NCBI GenBank assembly: GCA_900469625.1
Contig: UBXV01000005.1
Span: 107,844 to 171,843, forward strand
Reading direction: 5' to 3'
DNA: 64,000 bases
From: Hyphomicrobiales bacterium
GTDB lineage: Bacteria; Pseudomonadota; Alphaproteobacteria; Rhizobiales; Rhizobiaceae
Shown here piece after piece: positions 27,757 through 34,602 of the stretch. Under the pieces are notes generated by a model. That model was not told where the DNA came from. It worked only from the letters and a program-made list of their open reading frames with translations, and made no database searches. The position numbers were made by a program, and so were the translations under genes. How positions within the stretch are numbered: position 1 is the first letter of the stretch; each line of letters begins with the position of its first letter.

Positions 27757-28417
27757 TCCAGAGATCCCGCAGACCTTCGCCTTCTCCGGGAAAGTAGGCG
27801 TCGATCTCTTCGCAGTGCTCGACACGATCGGCGCGGAAGTTGCGGATCGCCTGGCGCAGCTCGCACCAGGCGACGATGTTGGCGGTTTCCGAATAATAGA
27901 TGAGCGCGATCGGCCGGATCGTGCGTTCTGTGGCGCGGCCAAGTTCGTCGCGATAGTCGACGCCGAGCTTGCGTTCGTCCCGGATCGCCCGGCGCACCAG
28001 GGCGAGATCGACGCCAGCCGGGGAGGGCGCGACTGTTCCCCAGGCATGCAGCGCTTGATTGCGAAAGGCAAGCCTGAGCGGCTCGGGCACGGCGCCGGTG
28101 ATCTTCTGGTTGACGCGGCCGGCGGCCGCCTTCAATTCCTCGTCGCCGGTGCGCGCCAGCAGCGCCAGCGCCAGCACGATCGCCTCGGTTTCCTCGATCG
28201 AAAACATCAGTGGTGGCAGGTCGAAGCCGGGGCGCAGGATGTAGCCGATCCCGCGCCCGCCCTCGATCGGCACGCGCATCGCCTGAAGTGCGGCGATATC
28301 GCGGTAGATCGACCGCGGCGTCACCTCCAGCGTTTCTGCCATCTGGGCGGCCGTGACCGGTTTGCGGGCCAGCCTCAGGATCTGGATGATCTCGAACAGG
28401 CGCGAGGCCTTGCGCAT
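27722..28417 (-). CDS. YafY-type HTH/WYL-domain regulator
   Basis: 231 aa. HTH_11 winged helix at 1-60 (RLFEIIQILRLARKPVTAAQ, LEVTPRSIYRDIAALQ), then a WYL domain with the modified core VDYRDELGRATERTIRPIAL and YYSETANIVAWCELR. WYL domains bind ligands, often nucleic acids or small molecules. Start Met at 28417. Divergent from the LysE transporter (28550), whose expression it may control. 35-nt 3' overlap with the phosphoesterase. Confidence 0.87.
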   Translation of the reverse strand: MRKASRLFEIIQILRLARKPVTAAQMAETLEVTPRSIYRDIAALQAMRVPIEGGRGIGYILRPGFDLPPLMFSIEETEAIVLALALLARTGDEELKAAAGRVNQKITGAVPEPLRLAFRNQALHAWGTVAPSPAGVDLALVRRAIRDERKLGVDYRDELGRATERTIRPIALIYYSETANIVAWCELRQAIRNFRADRVEHCEEIDAYFPGEGEGLRDLWISGWRSLPGGA

Positions 28418-28549
28418 CGAAAAAACTCCGCCGTTCCCAAACGCTCCTGACAACACCCTGTCAGTTGACGCCGCTTATAGCATCCGGCAACGGATTGAAA
28501 AATAAGCAATCCACTCACGAAACGATCGAACGCACCCAGGACAACTGAC

Positions 28550-29188
28550 ATGAGTTACGCGGAAAATCTCTGGCTTTTCTTCACTCTCCTCTTTGGCATC
28601 ATCATCGTGCCGGGCATGGACATGATCTTCGTTCTGGCGAATTCGCTGACGGGTGGGCGAGCTTCCGGCCTGTTGGCGACAGCCGGCATCATGGCCGGCG
28701 GCGTGTTGCACACGCTCTACGCGGCACTTGGCGTCAGCGTGATCCTCCATCTGGTGCCGCAACTGTTCAACGTCCTGCTCGTCGGCGGTGCCATCTACAT
28801 CGCCTGGATCGGATATTCGCTGATCCGCAGTTCCATCACCATCGGCGGCATCGACGGCACCGGGAGGCTGTCGCGCTGGGCAAGTTTTCGCCAGGGCGCG
28901 CTCACCAGCCTGATGAACCCCAAGGCCTATCTGTTCATGCTGGCGGTCTATCCGCAGTTCCTGAAGCCGCAATTCGGACCCGTTTGGTCGCAGGCCGCCG
29001 TCATGGCGGTGATGATCGCGGCGACCCAGCTTGCCGTTTATGGTGGCCTGGCGCTCGCTGCCGGCCGCGGTCGGGATTTTCTCGTCGGCAGCCCCGCAGC
29101 GACGGTCCTGATCGGCCGCATCGCCGGCACTGTTCTGGTGCTGGTGGCGGCGTTGACGGTCTGGCAGGGATGGGCCGGAACGCGATAA
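28550..29188 (+). CDS. LysE/RhtB-family amino-acid exporter
   Basis: 212 aa with six predicted membrane helices. The N-terminal PGMDMIFVLANSLTGGRASGL corresponds to the conserved P-G-P/x...G.R.G motif of RhtB/LysE exporters, and the QGALTSLMNPKAYLFMLAVYPQF motif is typical. Exports amino acids or related metabolites across the inner membrane. Divergent from a WYL regulator. Confidence 0.9.
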   Translation: MSYAENLWLFFTLLFGIIIVPGMDMIFVLANSLTGGRASGLLATAGIMAGGVLHTLYAALGVSVILHLVPQLFNVLLVGGAIYIAWIGYSLIRSSITIGGIDGTGRLSRWASFRQGALTSLMNPKAYLFMLAVYPQFLKPQFGPVWSQAAVMAVMIAATQLAVYGGLALAAGRGRDFLVGSPAATVLIGRIAGTVLVLVAALTVWQGWAGTR

Positions 29189-29201
29189 TGCTTCAAGTAT
29201 A

Positions 29202-29224
29202 AACATGATTATTATAATCATGTT
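29202..29224. promoter_or_regulatory. AT-rich palindrome downstream of lysE-type gene
   Basis: AACATGATTA-TTA-TAATCATGTT, perfect 10-bp arms, 13 bp after the exporter stop and about 170 bp upstream of the cytochrome c' gene. Very AT-rich against a GC-rich background and followed by TATAATG. Could be an operator with promoter for the cytochrome gene or a weak terminator. Confidence 0.5.
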
Positions 29225-29395
29225 ATAATGTCGAAGAAGGTAAGGTGGCCGTCAACGGTCCTGAAGCGCCAAATTATGCTGCTGTGACAAGGACATCAAA
29301 AAAATGTTACTTCCGTCGAAAGGCTAAAATGCCATCATGCCGGCGCATTCAACACGAAGGCCGCGAAGGCGGATTCGAATGACCGGGAGATCACG

Positions 29396-29842
29396 ATGAA
29401 GATACGCGCCCTTATGCTTGCCGCCGCGCTCGCGGGCCTCGGCGTTACCGCCGTCACGGCGGCGGACGAACCGCAGGCGGTCCGCCAGCAACTGATGAAG
29501 AAGGTCGGCGCGGCCACGGGTGCGCTCGCGGGCATCGCCAAAGGCGAAAAGCCCTATGATGCCGAGATCGTCAAGGCATCGCTGACCACCATCTCCGAGA
29601 CGATGAAGACGTTCCCCGATCACTTCCCGGCCGGCTCCGAGACCGGGATGGAAACGGAAGCCAGCCCGAAGATCTGGGAAAACATGGACGATTTCAAAGC
29701 CAAGGCTGCCAAGCTCGGCAGCGACACCGCAGCAGTGCTCGCGCAGCTTCCCGCCGACCAGGCCGGCGTCGGCGCAGCGCTCGGCGGGATCGGCAAGGAT
29801 TGCGGCAGCTGTCATGAGACCTATCGTCTGAAGAAGAACTGA
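29396..29842 (+). CDS. cytochrome c' / c556-type periplasmic cytochrome
   Basis: 148 aa. Signal peptide MKIRALMLAAALAGLGVTAV...AA, then a four-helix-bundle cytochrome with a single C-terminal haem motif CGSCH (residues 136-140) followed by ETYRLKKN, as in class II cytochromes c. Periplasmic; candidate electron donor or NO-binding protein. Followed, after a 170-bp gap with hairpins, by a dihaem cytochrome. Confidence 0.9.
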   Translation: MKIRALMLAAALAGLGVTAVTAADEPQAVRQQLMKKVGAATGALAGIAKGEKPYDAEIVKASLTTISETMKTFPDHFPAGSETGMETEASPKIWENMDDFKAKAAKLGSDTAAVLAQLPADQAGVGAALGGIGKDCGSCHETYRLKKN

Positions 29843-29851
29843 CGATAGGTC
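29818..29851 (+). repeat. 11-bp inverted repeat spanning the cytochrome c' stop codon
   Basis: GACCTATCGTC (29818-29828) / GACGATAGGTC (29841-29851), perfect 11-bp arms with a 12-nt loop containing the last sense codons. A second hairpin, ATGGCGCG/CGCGCCAT, follows at 29873-29901. No U-tract; likely 3'-end protection or factor-dependent termination. Confidence 0.55.
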
Positions 29852-30012
29852 ATTCTCCCCGGGGATCTGCGGATGGCGCGGCGGCCTTGCCGGCGCGCCA
29901 TGATGCCGTTGGCGCCAGGCGCGCCGCGGCAGCGACCTCGTGGTTGTCTTGAGTGATGAAGAGCCCCTTTCGATCCCACGCGGTTCAAGGGTTGCCGTTG
30001 AAAGGGAGCTTG

Positions 30013-30927
30013 ATGGGCCGACGGATCAGGAAACTTGTCTCGGGTCTGGTGTTTCTGGGCCTGGTCGGTGGCGGTGCCTTCTGGTGGCTGACGAAGCCGG
30101 CGCCCTGGCCGGCAGCGCATTGGGAAGGGCTGGGTGAACCGGATCTTGCCAATGGCGAACAGGTCTTCTGGGCCGGCGGCTGTGTCAGCTGTCACGCCAA
30201 GCCGGGCGGCGAGGGCGATGCCCGTCTTGTTCTGTCGGGCGGCGCCCCGCTAAAGAGCCCGTTTGGCACGTTTCATGCGCCGAACATCTCGCCGGACGAA
30301 ACCGCCGGTATCGGCGCGTGGACGCTCGCCGAATTCGGCAATGCGATGACGCGCGGCGTCGGGCGAAACGGCGAGCACCTCTATCCGTCGTTTCCCTACG
30401 CATCCTATGTCCGGATGACGCCCAAGGATATCAATGACCTCTGGGGCTACATGAAGACGCTGCCGAAGGCGAGCGACGTCGCGCCCGGCCACGAACTGCC
30501 GTTCCCCTACAATCTGCGGCTGGCGCTTGGCGGTTGGAAGCTGCTGTTCCTCACCGATACGCCGCGCGCAGCCGTCGATACGGCCGATGCCAAGCTGGCG
30601 CGCGGGCAATATCTGGTCGAAGGCCCCGGCCATTGCGGCGAGTGCCACACGCCGCGAAACGCGCTTGGCGGCTTTGAGGCGAGCCAATGGCTGGCGGGCG
30701 CCCCCAACCCGGAAGGCGAGGGCCGCATCCCCAACATCACGCCCGGTTCGAAGAGCATCGGCGGCTGGAGCGCGTCCGATATCGCCTCCTACCTCGAAAG
30801 CGGCTTCACACCGGAATTCGATTCTGTCGGCGGCTCGATGGTCGAGGTGCAGAAGAACATGGCGAAGCTCTCCGCTGCCGACCGTGAGGCGATCTCCGCT
30901 TACCTGAAGGCCGTCCCGGCGCTCTGA
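30013..30927 (+). CDS. membrane-anchored dihaem cytochrome c
   Basis: 304 aa from ATG 30013 after AAAGGGAGC. One N-terminal membrane anchor ([19 protein letters not shown]), then two cytochrome c domains: haem motif CVSCH at 57-61 with the distal Met region about 110-140, and CGECH near 212 with a second Met ([15 protein letters not shown]). Similar in layout to the cytochrome subunits of alcohol/gluconate/aldehyde dehydrogenases. An electron-transfer role is likely; no dehydrogenase is adjacent. Confidence 0.9.
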   Translation: MGRRIRKLVSGLVFLGLVGGGAFWWLTKPAPWPAAHWEGLGEPDLANGEQVFWAGGCVSCHAKPGGEGDARLVLSGGAPLKSPFGTFHAPNISPDETAGIGAWTLAEFGNAMTRGVGRNGEHLYPSFPYASYVRMTPKDINDLWGYMKTLPKASDVAPGHELPFPYNLRLALGGWKLLFLTDTPRAAVDTADAKLARGQYLVEGPGHCGECHTPRNALGGFEASQWLAGAPNPEGEGRIPNITPGSKSIGGWSASDIASYLESGFTPEFDSVGGSMVEVQKNMAKLSAADREAISAYLKAVPAL

Positions 30928-31000
30928 GGGTGGGACCGGCCGCTTGATTCCCGCAGACCGGTGCGCTCTAACTCTTGCCAAAAGCAGGAGGAGACATTCG

Positions 31001-31675
31001 ATGCGTGCCCATGAGACCTTGCCCTACGACCAGTGGATCGAGCGCAGCCCCGAGGAAATGGTGGCGCGTGCGGCGGATTTCTACGCGGACGTCAACCGTA
31101 GGCGCACGACGCGCTATTTCAGCGATCGGCCGGTGCCGCGCGCGGTGATCGAGACCTGTCTGCTGGCCGCCGGCACGGCGCCGAGCGGCGCGAACCACCA
31201 GCCCTGGCATTTTGCCGTCATCGAAAGCCCCGATATCAAGGCGAAGGTGCGTGAAGCGGCGGAAGAGGAGGAGCGTGTCTTCTACCAGGAGAAGGCTCCG
31301 CAGGAGTGGCTCGATGCGCTGGCGCCGCTCGGCACCGACGACGAAAAGCCCTTCCTGGAGACCGCGCCCTATCTCATTGCAATCTTCTCGCAGAAGCGCG
31401 GCGGGCCCAATCCGGGCGACATGAAGAAGAACTATTACATCAACGAGAGCGTCGGCATTGCCACCGGCATCCTGATCACCGCCTTGCATCATGCGGGGCT
31501 TGCGACCCTGACCCACACGCCGGCTCCAATGAATTTCCTCAACGAGATCTGCGGGCGGCCCGACAGCGAGAAGCCGTTCCTGATCCTGGTGGTTGGTTAT
31601 CCCGCGCCGGACGCGACCGTTCCGGTCGCCGGCAAGGTGAAGAAGCCGCTCGAACAGATTGCAACCTGGCTCTGA
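31001..31675 (+). CDS. nitroreductase-family flavoprotein, iodotyrosine deiodinase-like
   Basis: 224 aa. FMN-binding [14 protein letters not shown] and [18 protein letters not shown], with [18 protein letters not shown] as the active-site lid, [14 protein letters not shown], and [21 protein letters not shown] then [11 protein letters not shown] near the end. The TAPSGA..PW, lid Glu/Tyr pattern and C-terminal VGYP...TVP follow the animal iodotyrosine deiodinase subgroup rather than NfsB. Start chosen for the AGGAGGAGAC SD. Natural bacterial substrate unknown. Confidence 0.85.
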   Translation: MRAHETLPYDQWIERSPEEMVARAADFYADVNRRRTTRYFSDRPVPRAVIETCLLAAGTAPSGANHQPWHFAVIESPDIKAKVREAAEEEERVFYQEKAPQEWLDALAPLGTDDEKPFLETAPYLIAIFSQKRGGPNPGDMKKNYYINESVGIATGILITALHHAGLATLTHTPAPMNFLNEICGRPDSEKPFLILVVGYPAPDATVPVAGKVKKPLEQIATWL

Positions 31676-31685
31676 GGTCGCCTGT

Positions 31686-32267
31686 TCATGCGGCTGTCGT
31701 TGCGGCCGCATGTTCGCGACCATGGAGCGTCGCATAGTGGTCGAGTTCGGCTGACCCCAGGCCGAGCGCGCGAAAGATTTCGACCGCAAAGGTGACGGGT
31801 GCAGTCCCGGCCGCCGTGACGACGCGGTCGCTGCTGACTGCCTGCGGTTGATCGCGATAAAGGCCATGCCCTTGGTAGCCGTCGAGCGAGGCGAGGCTGT
31901 CGGCGCTGTTTGCCGTGTGGCTCGACCGGTCGAGAATCCCGCTCGCCGCCAGCGCATCGACGCCGCCGCAGATCGCCGCAATCAGCCGTTTCTCCCGATG
32001 GAACGAGCGGATCGTGGCGGAGAGATCGGGAGCGTCGGTGGTTCCCCAGATCGCGCCGCCACAGATGACCAGCCCGTCAAAGCCTGCGGGGTCGAGCGCG
32101 TCGACCGACAGGTGCGCCGAGACGTCGAGGCCACCCATCGACGTCACCGGCGCGCCATCAGGGGTGACGACCTCGATATCGACACCCAGATGCGCCCGCG
32201 CCGTTGCCATCAACAGCGCGCATTCCCAATCCGCGAAGCCTTCGTGAAGTACGATTGCAAGCCGCAT
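31686..32267 (-). CDS. DJ-1/PfpI-family protein
   Basis: 193 aa. The nucleophile elbow is LIAAICGGVDALAASGIL with the cysteine after AAI; VICGGAIWGTTDAPDL precedes it. Class I glutamine-amidotransferase-like fold with start MRLAIVLHEGFADWECALL and conserved Glu (DWEC). Could be a protease-like, glyoxalase/deglycase-type or regulatory member. Convergent with the nitroreductase; lies 10 bp beyond the GNAT stop, probably co-transcribed with it. Confidence 0.82.
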   Translation of the reverse strand: MRLAIVLHEGFADWECALLMATARAHLGVDIEVVTPDGAPVTSMGGLDVSAHLSVDALDPAGFDGLVICGGAIWGTTDAPDLSATIRSFHREKRLIAAICGGVDALAASGILDRSSHTANSADSLASLDGYQGHGLYRDQPQAVSSDRVVTAAGTAPVTFAVEIFRALGLGSAELDHYATLHGREHAAATTAA

Positions 32268-32277
32268 CGCCCCGTCC

Positions 32278-32781
32278 TCAGCCAAGTTTCTGCATATAGC
32301 GCATGCCCGTCACCGGACGAGGCACGAAGCGTTCGGATTCGTAGAAATGATGAGCCTTGAAATTGCCGGTCGCTGCACTGACCGACAGGTAGTCGCAGCC
32401 GGCCATTTTTGCCTGCTCGCGTGCCTTGGCGACGAGATGGCGGCCGATGCCGGTGCCGCGATTGTCGGACCGCACGAACAGATGATGCAGCTCCATGCCG
32501 CGCGCGCCTTCAGCAGCCCGGTAGATCGGCACGAGGATGGCGTAGCCGATCAGCCGGTTGCCGGCCTCTGCGACAAGGGCAGTGATCCAGGGCGTGCGGC
32601 CGAAGAGGTCGCGCTCGAGCTGTTCCGGGGTGATCGGGGCCGCATCACCGTGATGGGCGGCGAGTTCGGCGATCATCTCGCGCAGTTCGGGAAGGTCGCG
32701 CTGCTTGGCGCAACGGATCGTCACCATCGGCGGGCGCGTCGATGGCAGCGGATGGAGAGAGGGTATGGCGGTCTGTAGCAT
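32278..32781 (-). CDS. GNAT-family N-acetyltransferase (diamine acetyltransferase-like)
   Basis: 167 aa from ATG 32781, which has GAGGAGCC at good distance; the next Met (codon 19) has no SD. GNAT motif A is VRSDNRGTGIGRHLVAKARE and motif B is SVSAATGNFKAHHFYESERFV. The pattern with RDLPELREMIAELAAHHGD resembles spermidine/diamine N-acetyltransferases. Substrate unproven. It is preceded by a promoter, a 16-codon leader ORF and a terminator/antiterminator set (32821-32959), so expression is probably controlled by transcription attenuation. Confidence 0.85.
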   Translation of the reverse strand: MLQTAIPSLHPLPSTRPPMVTIRCAKQRDLPELREMIAELAAHHGDAAPITPEQLERDLFGRTPWITALVAEAGNRLIGYAILVPIYRAAEGARGMELHHLFVRSDNRGTGIGRHLVAKAREQAKMAGCDYLSVSAATGNFKAHHFYESERFVPRPVTGMRYMQKLG

Positions 32782-32820
32782 TGTCGGCTCCTCATGGTTT
32801 TCTCGCCATCAGGTGCCGTG

Positions 32821-32872
32821 AAAAACAAAAGCCGCCTGATGGCGGCCTTGTTGAATATGATCAGCAGGCCGC
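32821..32872 (-). terminator. attenuator: mutually exclusive terminator/antiterminator hairpins upstream of GNAT gene
   Basis: On the minus-strand RNA, segment 3 (GGCCGCC, 32841-32848) pairs with segment 4 (GGCGGC, 32831-32836) across AUCA, followed by UUUUGUUUUU (32821-32830): a standard intrinsic terminator 40 nt upstream of the GNAT start. Segment 2 (GCGGCCU, 32866-32872) can instead pair with AGGCCGC of segment 3, and segment 1 (GCCGC, 32899-32903, inside the leader ORF) can pair with GCGGC of segment 2. This is the trp-type 1-2-3-4 layout. Confidence 0.72.
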
Positions 32873-32874
32873 TC

Positions 32875-32925
32875 CTATGGGAACAGCCAAAAATACACGC
32901 GGCAAATGGGTGCGCTCTTGATCAT
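32875..32925 (-). CDS. leader peptide MIKSAPICRVYFWLFP (attenuation leader)
   Basis: A 16-codon ORF with an aromatic/hydrophobic run (V-Y-F-W-L-F) and Pro immediately before a UAG stop. It starts where the promoter at 32931-32959 would initiate, so the mRNA would be leaderless, as known for rhizobial trpL. The stop lies 2 nt before segment 2 of the attenuator. Ribosome stalling at the aromatic codons would cover segment 1 and leave segment 2 free to pair with segment 3. Short ORFs arise by chance; the combination is what supports it. Confidence 0.6.
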   Translation of the reverse strand: MIKSAPICRVYFWLFP

Positions 32926-32930
32926 GCGCG

Positions 32931-32959
32931 TAGATTGTCCGTTTCCGCGCATTTGTCAA
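32931..32959 (-). promoter_or_regulatory. sigma-70 promoter for the leader-GNAT transcript
   Basis: Minus strand: perfect -35 TTGACA (32959-32954), 17-bp spacer, -10-like AATCTA (32936-32931), then CGCGC and the leader ATG at 32925, placing the predicted transcription start on the A of the start codon. Confidence 0.6.
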
Positions 32960-33037
32960 CGAGGAATTTTGCGCAAGCGCTGGAGATCGAGCGATAACCT
33001 CTGTTCGACGTCTGCCCATTCTGCCATGCGCCGGCGC

Positions 33038-33451
33038 TCAATGATCGCTGCCGCACATCGAATGGTCGGCAAGCGCGCGGATGACGTAGCAGTCGCCGAT
33101 GGTATGATCGCCGTTGCAGGCGACGATGCGCTCGAGTTCGCGCTCCAGCTTCTGCAACTGGGCGATCTTTTCACGCACGGTGATCAGATGTTCCTTGGCG
33201 ATACGGTCGGCTTCGCCGCAGGGACGCTCCGGGTGCTGGCTCAATGCCAGCAGATCGCGGATCGATTCAATCGACAATCCCAGGTCGCGCGCGTGGCGGA
33301 TGAAGGCGAGACGTTCCAGTTCGCGCTTCTCGTAGCGCCGCTGATTGCCTTCCGACCGCTCGGGTGCGGCAATCAACCCCATCTGCTCGTAATAGCGGAT
33401 CGTCGGAATTTTCACGCCTGTGCGGCGGGAGAGATCGCCGATGGAATACAT
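33038..33451 (-). CDS. MerR-family regulator, metal-sensor-like
   Basis: 137 aa. MerR HTH at 1-70 (MYSIGDLSRRTGVKIPTIRY, QRRYEKRELERLAFIRHARD), dimerisation helix, then a cysteine-containing C-terminus: ERPCGEAD, IVACNGDHTIGDCYVIRALA, DHSMCGSDH. The CNGDH...DC and terminal C resemble CadR/PbrR/ZntR-type heavy-metal sensors. No efflux pump or metal gene is adjacent, so it is an orphan here; its own promoter carries a MerR-like dyad (33458-33482). Confidence 0.82.
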   Translation of the reverse strand: MYSIGDLSRRTGVKIPTIRYYEQMGLIAAPERSEGNQRRYEKRELERLAFIRHARDLGLSIESIRDLLALSQHPERPCGEADRIAKEHLITVREKIAQLQKLERELERIVACNGDHTIGDCYVIRALADHSMCGSDH

Positions 33452-33457
33452 GTGCAG

Positions 33458-33482
33458 GCTCCAAACCTATAGCTTCTGGAGC
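33458..33482. promoter_or_regulatory. MerR-type dyad in the merR promoter
   Basis: GCTCCA (33458-33463) / TGGAGC (33477-33482) around AACCTATAGCTTC, a spacing and sequence typical of MerR operators lying between -35 and -10; suggests autoregulation. Confidence 0.5.
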
Positions 33483-33708
33483 ATTAGATAATCGCTTTGC
33501 CGCAGCCGTCAATATCCTGTTGGCTCGAAGGACTGGTTCGCCTGCAGCGCGGGGGGCTGGCACGCCGAAGAAGTCGGCACAAGGACGCCACAATCGGCAC
33601 CTAGCGATCACTGCAGAATTCGAATCGGCATCGTGTCGATCCGGATGCATGTCTTGCACAGTCATTTGGAACGTCGGCATGGAATGGCGGCGCTCGACGG
33701 AGGAACTC

Positions 33709-34602
33709 GTGTCGCTGCTCATCAATCGCCGTCAATTGCTCGTCGGCTCAGCGCTCATCTACCCCGCCATCGCCTTCGGGTCGGTGGCCGAGGCGTCCAC
33801 TGCTTCAGCCGGCGACGACGTCGAGGCACGCCTAGCCGAACTCGAAAAGCGCACCGGTGGCCGGCTCGGCGTTTCCGTTCTTGACACGGCAACCAACATA
33901 TCGTTCGGCTGCCGCGAGGATGAGCGTTTCGCCATGTGCTCGAGCTTCAAGGCGCTGGCCGCCGGCTTCATTCTTGCGCGCGTCGACCAGGGAGCCGAGA
34001 CCCTCGATCGCCGCATCGTCGTCGCGCAGAAGGATATCATCGCCCACTCGCCGGTGACTGAGAAGCATCTCGGTGGCGAGGGCATGACGATCGCCGACCT
34101 CTGTGCGGCGACGATGACGACCAGCGACAACGCGGCCGCCAACCTCCTGCTGGAAAGTTTCGGCGGGCCATCGGCACTGACGGCCTGGTTGCGCATGATC
34201 GGCGACGAGACCACGCGTCTCGATCGCAACGAGCCGACGCTGAACGAGGCGAAGAAAGGCGACCCCCGCGACACGACGACGCCGGCCGCGATGCTGGAAA
34301 CGCTCGGCAATCTCGCTTTCGGCCCCGCACTGACAGCCGACTCGCGCAAGCGCCTGATCGAATGGATGGTCGCCAACACCACCGGTGATAAGCGTATCCG
34401 GGCCGGCTTGCCGAAGGGCTGGAAGGTCGGTGACAAGACCGGTACCAACGCAACCGGCTCGGCGTCCGACATCGCCATCGTCTGGCCGGAAGGGCGGGCG
34501 CCACTCTTGATCGCGGTCTATATCGCCGAAGCGACCGCGCCTCTTTCCGTGCTGAACACTGTCTTTGCCGATGTCGGCCGGATGGCGGCGGAATTGGTCT
34601 AG
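33709..34602 (+). CDS. class A beta-lactamase, Tat-exported
   Basis: 297 aa from GTG 33709, placed after GGAGGAAC; upstream in-frame codons are poor. The N-terminus INRRQLLVGSALIYPAIAFG has a twin-arginine motif and hydrophobic core, so Tat export is likely. Class A motifs are complete: S78-x-x-K81 (CSSFK), S139-D-N141, E175-x-x-L-N and K243-T-G. The serine hydrolase cleaves beta-lactams in the periplasm. No ampR-type regulator is adjacent; the MerR gene is divergent. Its 3' end overlaps the ABC gene by 4 nt (convergent). Confidence 0.93.
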   Translation: MSLLINRRQLLVGSALIYPAIAFGSVAEASTASAGDDVEARLAELEKRTGGRLGVSVLDTATNISFGCREDERFAMCSSFKALAAGFILARVDQGAETLDRRIVVAQKDIIAHSPVTEKHLGGEGMTIADLCAATMTTSDNAAANLLLESFGGPSALTAWLRMIGDETTRLDRNEPTLNEAKKGDPRDTTTPAAMLETLGNLAFGPALTADSRKRLIEWMVANTTGDKRIRAGLPKGWKVGDKTGTNATGSASDIAIVWPEGRAPLLIAVYIAEATAPLSVLNTVFADVGRMAAELV

